Notes under the pieces: generated by a model
The model's input: the letters and a program-made list of their open reading frames with translations, nothing else
Told to the model about the DNA's origin: nothing
Databases searched by the model: none
Source of the DNA: Arctopsyche grandis
Taxonomy: Eukaryota; Arthropoda; Insecta; Trichoptera; Hydropsychidae
Reading direction: 5' to 3'
DNA: 64,000 bases
NCBI RefSeq assembly: GCF_051622035.1
Contig: NC_135366.1
Coordinates: forward strand, 563,001 to 627,000
Shown: one piece after another, positions 43,401 to 50,516 of the stretch
Numbering within the stretch: position 1 is the first letter of the stretch
How the letters are laid out: every line of letters begins with the position of its first letter
Position numbers and translations under genes: made by a program

Positions 43401-45962
43401 ATGGTCTTTATGAATCTCCTTCATTTTTTACTCGATCTGGTGTTACTCAGGGGTCCACTTTAGGCCCATTACTATTTACAATTCTTATTAATAACCTCCC
43501 TAGAGTTTTATGTAATGCATCATGTCTCTTGTTTGCTGACGACGTTAAATTATTTTTTGCTGTCAAGGATGAGAGGCAAGCCTCTCTCCTTCAAGCTGAT
43601 ATTAACGCTGTCTTGGAGTTCAGTTCTAGTTTAGGCCTTGAACTTAATTTAAACAAATGTGCAATTATGAGCTATGGACGTGCACATTCACTCTATTGTC
43701 ACGGATATTCCATTAGATCCGTCTTGTTGAAGCGTGTGGAATCTATTGTCGATTTGGGTATCACTTTTGATCCTCAGCTCACCTTTCACAACCATATCAA
43801 AAAAGTCGCTGACGTTTCCTTTCGTCGACTTGGATTTGTTTTGAGATATGCAAGATTATTCTCCAATCCTTTGTCTTCTCGCTTGCTTTTCAATTCGCTT
43901 GTGAGAAGTAAGCTAGAGTATAATGCGATTGTGTGGAATCCGCATGAAGCAAATTACTCTCTGATGATTGAGAAAGTGCAAAAAGCATTTCTTCGTTTCC
44001 TATATAGAAAAGAATATGGGTATTACCCATATCTCTACCCCACTCCTTTCCTTTTGGGCATGCTTGGGTATAATTCCCTTGAACTTCGGAGAAACTTATC
44101 ATTAATTCGTTTCGTTCTCCTGCTCTTACGTGGTAATACGTCATGCCCGTTGTTGCTGGAGCAGTTGGGGCTTTATGTCCCTATTCACTATGTGCGTGGT
44201 AAACATCATCATTTGCTGGCTGTACCTCCTGCCCGCACAGTCCTTTTTCGAATGGCTCCTATTCCAAGAGCTATCCGACTTCTTAATGAAATCGTTGCTG
44301 CCGAGACTGAATGTGATATTTTCCACCTTAGTGAGCGTAAATTGTCGGAAATTACTCTAACCCATTTATCTGGTAGTCTGCGCTCATCATTGTTTTCATG
44401 ATTGATTGTGATTTATGAGTGAAATTTTGATTAACTCTCTTCCATTTGGGCCTTACAGGGATGTTTTGTATTTGTAGTTGTTTCTTACATATTTATTGAA
44501 ACTGGCTGTAGGTGCAAGGCATTCCTTATGCTATATTTTATTTGATATTTTTACTTTATCTGTTATTATAAATGCTATTTTTTATGTATGTATGGATGTA
44601 TTTATGTTTATGTTAATTGTTATTTTGTTTTTTTTTCTTTTTTGTGTTATATTTTTTGACCATTGTGGCGCTTTAGGAATTCCTGTTATGCCACAATGGT
44701 CTGTTTAAAATAAATAAATAAATAAATAAATTATGCGTCGACTTGCTGAATATCATCCATTTGGTTGTTTTTTTTATATTCAGTGTCAACCCGGCTCTAG
44801 AGCTATGCACAACAACTGCGTCCAGTGTTGCCTGCAAGTCGTTGAAGTTAGTGGTCAGTAGTACAGTACCATCCGCGTACCGAATGTTATTGATGACTGT
44901 GCTGTTTATTGTAATTCCGGAATCCATGTCTTCCAAGGCTTCAGCAATAATATTTTCGGAATATAAATTAAACAGTAGCGGTGAGAGCACACATCCTTGA
45001 CAAACTCCCTTCAATATTCTTACGCTCTCTTTTGTATCATGTTCGACGCGTACTACGGCCATCTGATATTATTAATTGTCCCCCGCTAGAGATTTACAAA
45101 CATTGTTGAAACAGGTGAAGATGAATGCGATGCGAGCCATCGGCAACATGGTCGTCCTGATAAGTGATTCGCATCTGAAGAGTAGCCGCAACCTGCCGAG
45201 CTTGGCTCTCTCGGCTGTGAAACGACTGGAGCAGTGTGCCGTGCGCGGAAACAACATGAAAGTACGTTGGAACGCTTGCCACGCTTTGGGAAAAATCCTC
45301 AAAAACATCACCCTCTACAACAACTTGGGAAAGTGGCAGGTACGTTAACAAAGGTGTATTTTAATTATCAGCCTGTTTTTGACCCTTATGCGTAATATCA
45401 TATACTTTCAGGAGAGCGTCTTGGAATCCCTGTGCGAGCTGCTCGGAACGTGCCGCAACCTGAAAGTGTGCATCCACGCTGCATCAGCTTTATGTTCTCC
45501 GATGAACCGACGATATTACGGCGACAGCTATATCGCCGTATGGACTTCGATACTGAAGGCTCTGAACAGCGTTTACCACACTGAAGATTTCACCGAATAC
45601 AAGCACAAAAATAATTTAATAGATCAAGTATATTTACGCATACATTTGATTCATTTTATAACAGGCATGTATTGTATGTATGTATGTTGTTTGTGTTTTA
45701 GTTGTGTGTGACGCTGTCCCATCTAGCTTGCTCGATCACCTCCGAAGACCTGGCCGATGTCTTGAATCCGCTGTGCTTTTACTGGGAGATTGCCGCCAAG
45801 TTGCTGCAGGAGGTTATTCAGAGGACGGAGCCGCAGAGCGAGACTTGCTCAAAGCTGTTGAATGCTGCGAAATATGTGACTACGGAGTTGAGCTCATCGA
45901 ACGATAAACAGACTCAAAGTCTCAATATATTGCAGAATATGTTCATTTGGGATTATTGTTAA
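36543..45962 (+). CDS. HEATR6: HEAT repeat-containing protein 6, N-terminal exon(s) not found
   Basis: Fourteen exons: 36,543-36,779; 36,849-37,097; 37,167-37,373; 37,480-37,749; 37,817-38,013; 39,979-40,208; 40,290-40,582; 41,444-41,651; 41,749-42,038; 42,106-42,230; 42,302-42,389; 45,115-45,339; 45,412-45,627; 45,702-45,962. All phases agree (3,096 nt, 1,031 residues plus stop; the human protein is about 1,180). The early part (LQWIIQALRRNNGIGTLELL, then CCDELVGKQGLLL) is the conserved N-terminal helical domain. The KLRRHRN motif, an acidic SDSDVSDSDNAKGK linker, the SFTPFS segment and then HEAT-type repeats (ARAAACDSLGAIGEK, AAAVRALAVC, AVRIKATWALANITDALL, MNAMRAIGNMV, VRWNACHALGKIL) follow. 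HEATR6 function is poorly known; the repeats imply a protein-binding scaffold. The exon at 36,543 is internal because its frame has an upstream stop and no ATG. Introns 5, 7 and 11 are swollen by repeats. Confidence 0.9.
38158..38505. repeat. Perfect 37-bp inverted repeat in HEATR6 intron 5
   Basis: GGTGCAAACGATCGACAAGC...GACTGAACC at 38,158-38,194 is repeated exactly, inverted, at 38,469-38,505, separated by 274 bp. A 26-nt hairpin (GGTAGGTATGTC-GG-GACATACCTACC) lies between at about 38,365-38,390. An open frame crosses the left arm but carries no known domain. It is probably a small transposon. Confidence 0.7.
38675..39770 (+). repeat. Repeat element with degenerate ~150-bp modules carrying ACCGGAAGT
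   Basis: It begins near TAACAATAGATGAAGTTTTG (38,686). Six modules follow at about 140-165 bp spacing, each with a CCGGAAGT-like core (about 38,892, 39,058, 39,201, 39,350, 39,514, 39,655) after a T-rich, AACTGAAATTT-type stretch. Relatives start at 40,607 and, partly, at 17,936. No coding capacity. Class unknown. Confidence 0.6.
40600..41430 (+). repeat. Second copy of the AACAATAGATGAAG repeat family
   Basis: AATAACAATAGATGAAGTTT, then ATCGGTCACCGATCACGTTT and TGTGTCTGTGTATTTT, align with 38,682-38,815. One clear GGAAGTGGACTTT module follows at about 41,156. It occupies HEATR6 intron 7. An open frame at 40,799-41,008 has no recognisable domain. Confidence 0.55.
42600..43067 (-). pseudogene. 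Dead RTE-type LINE, 3' part (split by a younger LINE)
   Basis: The minus frame reads YKVEKVDSSRYLGCYLGETS, VERARAAFLKLKNVL, CYVFSILLYGTEAWTLTDAT and FELWTYRRMLRYS, the post-RT thumb region of RTE-type LINEs. It then decays with stops through AEMLALMGK toward 42,600. It continues upstream at 44,745-45,062, so one element was cut by the insertion at 43,068-44,735. All of it lies in HEATR6 intron 11. Confidence 0.8.
43068..44735 (+). mobile_element. 5'-truncated non-LTR retrotransposon with intact RT frame
   Basis: The frame to 44,401 (about 440 residues) holds reverse-transcriptase motifs in order: DEQHGFTPCRSTTTNL, DVAYFDFRKAFDQVNNDALL, SGVTQGSTLGPLLFTILINN, CLLFADDVKLFF (FADD box intact) and the thumb motif SIVDLGITFDPQLTFHNHI, then SKLEYNAIVWNPH and the C-terminal LGYNSLELRRNLSLIRF. 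The endonuclease domain is missing. The 3' UTR ends CCACAATGGTCTGTTT followed by (AAAT)n at 44,709-44,731. It belongs to the Jockey/CR1 superfamily broadly; the clade is not decided. It is inserted in the older minus-strand RTE within HEATR6 intron 11. Confidence 0.85.
44745..45062 (-). pseudogene. Dead RTE-type LINE, RT core part (other half of the split element)
   Basis: The minus frame encodes VRVEHDTKESVRILKGVCQG, CVLSPLLFNLYSENIIAEAL, INNIRYADGTVLLTT and KKTTKWMIFSKS. The catalytic YADD box reads YADG, so the second aspartate is lost. It stops abruptly at 45,062, just before the HEATR6 exon at 45,115. Confidence 0.82.
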
Positions 45963-46725
45963 TTTTCAATGTGCAAGCATCTATCGATTGTTTTAAATAC
46001 GAATATTAAATTATTTATTAATCAACCGTGGTTACGAATCTCTTTTTAATTTATCTATATTTTTATTAATGAAAATTATTGGTAAATTGAATGTATAGAT
46101 CAGTGGTTCTCACGTGAAATGTTAATATAATCACATACATAGTGGCATCACCGTTCTTATAGAAATATTCCACTTAGTCATTTTTGTTAATTTTTTAAGG
46201 CAGTTGCAGACGGGATGTACAATTATAGATATTATTTAAATTCAAAAAATGCGATTTAAAAGCCATTTAGTATGTATGTGGTTGGTGGCCACAATAAAAT
46301 CGTCTAGTGATCACACTTGAGAACCTCTGGTGAAGAGCGCTCACCTATTTTGGTTAAAATAATCGAATAAATTTAATAGTAGCACATTCTATAAAAATTT
46401 CGGCTTCAGCACATTTTTAAATTAATAATTATCAACTTAACCATGTTAAAAATTTTAATTTTATAAAATTATATGTACATATATTATTCAAATTATTTTT
46501 GTTTTTTTAAGCATTTTATGAAATGACCAAACCGAGCAAAATGGCAAAGTTTTAAAACAATCGGAAGAGTGTGGATAAGAACCCAAATTTCGTCAGACGA
46601 AAAAATCGAAAGCAAGCTGATAAGAGGCTTATAAAAACTTTAATCAACAATGCATTTTTACTTTATCTGATTTCAAACGTGTGTAAAATTTTTTTACAAG
46701 CATATTCATCATCAAGATCATCATC
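45963..46725. other. HEATR6 3' flank
   Basis: Contains AT-rich sequence expected to hold the 3' UTR; TTAAATTATTTATTAATC follows the stop by about 45 nt, without a canonical AATAAA nearby. No further coding. Confidence 0.35.
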
Positions 46726-47222
46726 AGGGCCGGCTCAAAAGTGCAACAGGCATAGTCAAGGGACGCTGCGAGGTGCCCCCATTTTTCTTTTTTTAATTGA
46801 AAAAATAAAATAATTTGACTTTCTTTGGACCTACAAACATTCTATATTCAACTTAATTTTTCCACTCGAAGTAACAATACTGATTGTAAAATATTAAATT
46901 TACGAGGAACGCAGTAAGTTGACCGTCTAATATCAACGACTCACAAATAAAACTTGTAAAAGAGCAAACTTTCGTCGGTAATTTGGAATTATATTTTATA
47001 TAAAATACTGCTAAAACATATGTATGGATAATATTCATATATATCAGGGATGGATTTGCTTCACGAAATTAAATATCTTAACTGATCATATTCGAAAAAA
47101 GAACTGTCTTAAAATTCTTCAATTCATTGTTGAATATAAATTAATGTGTTCCTCCCCCTTAAATTTTAAAACAAAAAATTAGTTAAGTAATGATCAGGCC
47201 CGGCCCGAGGGTATATGGTCCT
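46726..47222. other. hAT-like terminus fragments
   Basis: CAGGGCCGGCTCAAAAGTGC (46,727) and CAGGCCCGGCCCGAGGG (47,195) are two related hAT-type 5' termini in the same orientation. Neither has a matching inverted end here, so both are probably truncated insertions. The second abuts the duplicated ZNFX1 fragment. Confidence 0.4.
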
Positions 47223-47457
47223 TTTGATTCAATTTCAGGAAAATGTTAGCCAAACGATTCAACATTGCAGTTTGCAATATACAATTTTCAACATCGACTT
47301 TGCTCCACGCCACCGTTTTCCTCAACCACTTTTTGGGGTCTTGCATGTCCTTTTGTAAAGTCTTTATCGTCGGGTCATTTTTAATCTTCATAACAACTGA
47401 TTTCCATTCGCTTACTGAAATTACACAACAGCATAGTTCAGTTAACCAAGATAATTA
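47223..47457 (-). pseudogene. Duplicated fragment of the ZNFX1 last exon plus its intron boundary
   Basis: This segment is a close copy of 54,312-54,547 (about a dozen mismatches by eye), including the intron sequence and acceptor AATTTCAG|TAAGC-like site and the first 60-odd codons of the terminal ZNFX1 exon. The frame encodes MKIKNDPTIKTLQKDMQDPK, KWLRKTVAWSKVDVENCILQ and TAMLNRLANIFLKLNQ, differing from the functional exon at several residues (N/D, L/Q, K/R, Y/C, M/L). Because intron is included, it arose by DNA duplication, not by retroposition. It ends next to a CTTCAGATTATTATCTGAAG palindrome. Confidence 0.88.
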
Positions 47458-47559
47458 TCTGAATTTCAGATTATTATCTGTCCCTTCAGATTATTATCTG
47501 AAGGGACATTATATAATTTTCATATGATCAATAGATCATTTTCGTTTTAAGGCTAGCGA

Positions 47560-48148
47560 TGTATTGATTTATTTATTGAAAAATCAACAGATGTGGAAAT
47601 GTAACATAAACGAAAACCATGTGAAACGTATAAGAGGTATGTAAAAATAAAATAACATCCGAGTACAATCATAGATTTTTACAAATTACATGAAGACAAA
47701 CAAACGAAAAAGAATAAAAGAATGAATGAAACAATAGACAAACAAATGAAAAAGGTACATAGAGAAAGACAAATGAAAAAGAAAAGAATAAAAACTAAAA
47801 CATGACTAAATAGAACAGTACATAACTAAACATAAATTGATATATGTAATATTGGATAAAGACTATATAATAGAAATAGAAAATGGATCAATCAATCAAG
47901 ACTATCCTGATGGCAGTCCTGAATTGATGCAAGGAAATACCGAATAGATCAACGTCATTCAGCTCCCCGTTAAACAAACGATAAACACGCTGTAGATAAG
48001 AATATTTTAGGGAATTGGTTTTGAAAGGATTAAGTGAAAAGAGTGCAACGTGTCTAGAATACCTAACTGGGGTCCTGAAACCAACCTTACTCAGTAAATC
48101 GGGACAATCGAGGAAACCATTTAGGAGCTTCTTAAAAGAAATGTAGCA
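47560..48148 (-). pseudogene. 5'-truncated LINE, C-terminal end of ORF2 plus 3' UTR
   Basis: On the minus strand 48,130-47,898 reads LLNGFLDCPDLLSKVGFRTP, then VRYSRHVALFSLNPFKTNSL and LQRVYRLFNGELNDVDLFGI to a stop, the conserved C-terminus of Jockey/CR1-type ORF2 proteins. An A/T-biased 3' UTR and TTTATTTATTG (plus strand, 47,568) end follow. It differs from the LINE at 43,068. Confidence 0.7.
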
Positions 48149-48149
48149 T

Positions 48150-48317
48150 CAGTGAGTCGTCGCCTGACAGAAAGATTGACGAAGGAAAAGATCAATCAAT
48201 GCACAAATGCGCTCAAAGGAGTATGGAACCCTGTATGTTTGGTATAACGAGGAAAGACAGGAAGCGGAATACGTGGGTGAGAAGTTTGACGAGGGTAATG
48301 GACATAGTGGATAGAGT
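48150..48317 (+). pseudogene. RTE LINE tail (copy 2), left part
   Basis: GGAAAGACAGGAAGCGGAAT, GGACATAGTGGATAGAGT and related stretches match the RTE tails at 15,940 and 56,920. The remainder lies at 50,089-50,315, beyond an LTR-element insertion. Confidence 0.75.
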
Positions 48318-48479
48318 TGTAGTTTTGAATGTTGACCGTATCCCGGCCTAACGAGACACAATTGTTTTTATATATTAATATTTGTTTGATTTTCGATTGA
48401 GGTGAATCGGGATTCCTACATGGCTCTCCTGTGAGCGTTAACGTTGTGTGTGATTTTGTAGGAATCTTGATGTGTTAGA

Positions 48480-49030
48480 GTCGGTTGACTCGATGGCGTG
48501 GTTGTTTCTCCGGTTGTGCTGGAGCTAGTTGTTTCGACAGCGTGGTTGCGTTGTGTTAAAGGCGAAGGCTGTTGGCGAAGTGTGTTGAAGTGCTGGTTTT
48601 CGCCGGTTGTGCTAGAGCTAGTTATCTCGGCAGCGGGTCTATTGATTCATGTCGGTCCAAGTGTTCTTCTTTACCAAGTTGCTTATGTAGCTGCGTTGAT
48701 AGCGAAGGTTTGTGGTGGTTTGGACGGTGTTAGTTCTGCAGGCTGCGGTTGAGTCGGTAGCATTTTGTGTTGCGTGAAGCCTGGTTGTGTCGGAGTCGGT
48801 TGACTCGATGGCGTGGTTGTGCTGGAGCAAGTTGTCTCGACAGGGTGGTTGTTCCGTTGGTTATGCTGGAGCTAGTTGTCTCGACAGCGGGTCTTGTGTA
48901 AAGAACGTTGGTTAGCAAAATACGTTGAGCGCTGTTTTTCGCTGGTTGTGCTACAGCTAGTTGTCTCGACAGCGGGATTTGTATGAAGACTGTTGGTTAG
49001 CGAAGTGCGTTGAGTGCTGGTCTTCGCTGG
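48480..49030. repeat. Diverged long tandem repeats inside the LTR element
   Basis: Modules of very roughly 90-150 bp repeat GGTTGTGCTGGAGCTAGTTG, TCTCGACAGCG and GTTGGTTAGC(A/G)AA motifs about four or five times. No protein domain is seen. Confidence 0.6.
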
Positions 49031-49192
49031 TTGTGGCAGTTGAGTGCAGTCCTGCGTGGGTTCACCGTGATGATGACTCATCGTAGGCGTAATGAGCGGT
49101 GCTAGTGGATTAACAGCATTGGATCCGTTTGGTTGTTGTCTCCGGGTTACGTCATGATGTGGGTGAAAGCTGCGGAGTTTTTTGACGTGGTC

Positions 49193-49950
49193 ACCAGTTA
49201 TGGGGACGTTGAAGTCTACGTTGAAGGCTGCACTGTTGACTGCTGTATAGGCTGCTTTGTTGATTGCTGTGAAGGCTGCGCTGTTGACTGCTGTGAAGAC
49301 TGCGCTTCTGACTGCTGTGAAGGCTGCGCTGTTGACTGCTGTGAAGACTGCGCTGTTGACTGCTGTGAAGGCCGCGCTGTTGAATGCTGTAAAACCTGCG
49401 CTGTTGACTGCTGTGAAGACTGCGTTGTTGACTGCTGTGAAGCCTGCGCTGTTCACTGCTGTGAAGACTGCGCTGTTGACTGCTGTGAAGGCCGCGCTGT
49501 TGAATGCTGTGAAACCTGCGCTGTTGACTGCTGTGAAGACTGCGTTGTTGACTGCTGTGAAGCCTGCGCTGTTCACTGCTGTGAAAACTGCGCTGTTGAC
49601 TGCTGTGAAGGCCGCGCTGTTGAATGCTGTGAAACCTGCGCTGTTGACTGCTGTGAAGACTGCGTTGTTGACTGCTGTGAAGCCTGCGCTGTTCACTGCT
49701 GTGAAGACTGCGCTGTTGACTGCTGTGAAGGCCGCGCTGTTGAATGCTGTGAATGCTGCGCTGTTGACTGCTGTGAAGACTGCGCTGTTGACTGCTGTGA
49801 AGGCTGCGCTGTTGACTGCTGCGAAGACTGCGCTGTTGACTGTTGTGAAGGCCGCGCTGTTGAATTCTGTGAAACCTGCGCTGTTGTATGCTGTGAAACC
49901 TGCGCTGTTGAATGCTGTGAAGGCTGCGCTGTTGACTGCTGTGAAGGTTG
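49193..49950. repeat. 24-bp minisatellite with 120-bp higher-order period
   Basis: The unit is GCTGTTGACTGCTGTGAAGACTGC with variants (GAAGGCCGC, GAAACCTGC, TTCACTGCT). From 49,381 to 49,740 three 120-bp blocks of five units repeat almost identically, differing at a few bases. Because 24 is a multiple of 3 and the unit has no stop in several frames, long ORFs cross it on both strands (repeat peptides such as AVNSAVFT on minus, DCCEGCAV on plus). These are repeat artefacts unless shown otherwise. Confidence 0.9.
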
Positions 49951-50088
49951 CGATGTTTAAAGTTGGGGTCACCAATGTGGACGGGGTTTTGGATGTTGAC
50001 CATGTCCCGGCCTAACGAAACACAGTTTTTTAAATATATTAATATTTGTTTGATTTTCGATTGGGGTGAATCAGGATTCCTACAGAGT

Positions 50089-50315
50089 AGAGATTGAAAT
50101 GGCAATGGGCGGACCATGTGGCTAGAAGAATGGACGAAAGGTGGGCAAAAGAAGTAGTGGAATGGTACCTGAGAGAATGCAAAAGGGTAAAAGAAAGACA
50201 GCGAGGAAGATAGGCAGACGAAATTAGGAAAATGTGTCGGGTGAGATATGAGAATGGAAGCGTATTGGAGAGGCCTTCGTCCAGCAGCGGATGGTGAATG
50301 GCTGTAAATGATGAA
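50089..50315 (+). pseudogene. RTE LINE tail (copy 2), right part
   Basis: AGAGATTGAAATGGCAATGG, AATGGTACCTGAGAGAATGC, AAAAGGGTAAAAG and CCAGCAGCGGATGGTGAATG continue the fragment left of the LTR insertion. Frame is broken. Confidence 0.75.
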
Positions 50316-50516
50316 GACATTAAAATTTCAGTACCGGAGATATGTACATATTATGGAAGCGATCAGAGCCATTTGAAAGTTTTTTCTCAATTTTCATAAA
50401 AATGAAAGGTCCTTATGAACCGAGCTAAGCCCAGAAATGCCCAGCTTTGCAAGCTAATATTACATATCATCATTTCATTATATTGCTGTCGGTTCCCTCA
50501 TCACTGAGGATCGTGA

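Larger units (their letters stand above)
48318..50084 (-). mobile_element. TRIM-like non-autonomous LTR retrotransposon with internal minisatellite
   Basis: Two direct repeats, 48,318-48,420 and 49,976-50,084, about 90% alike, start TGTAG/TGTGG and end CTACA (or the reverse on the minus strand, TGTAGGAATCC...CA). The 4-bp sequence GAGT flanks both sides (48,314-48,317 and 50,085-50,088), and the host RTE fragment resumes correctly after it. On the minus strand the 5' LTR is followed by TTGGTGACCCCAAC, like a tRNA primer site, and the 3' LTR is preceded by purine-rich AGGAGAG. There is no gag/pol. The interior is two repeat arrays (49,193-49,950 and about 48,480-49,030). Confidence 0.8.

Noticed and set aside
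45076-45348. Minus-strand frames opposite a HEATR6 exon
   Set aside because: Antisense shadows of the exon at 45,115-45,339.
49193-49950. CRISPR-like repeat array
   Set aside because: Units are contiguous without unique spacers, and the genome is eukaryotic.
49133-49960. Cysteine-rich plus-strand frame DCCEGCAVDCCEDC...
   Set aside because: Looks like a metal-binding or silk-like protein but is the plus-strand reading of a 24-bp minisatellite inside an LTR element; no start/splice/3' end support.
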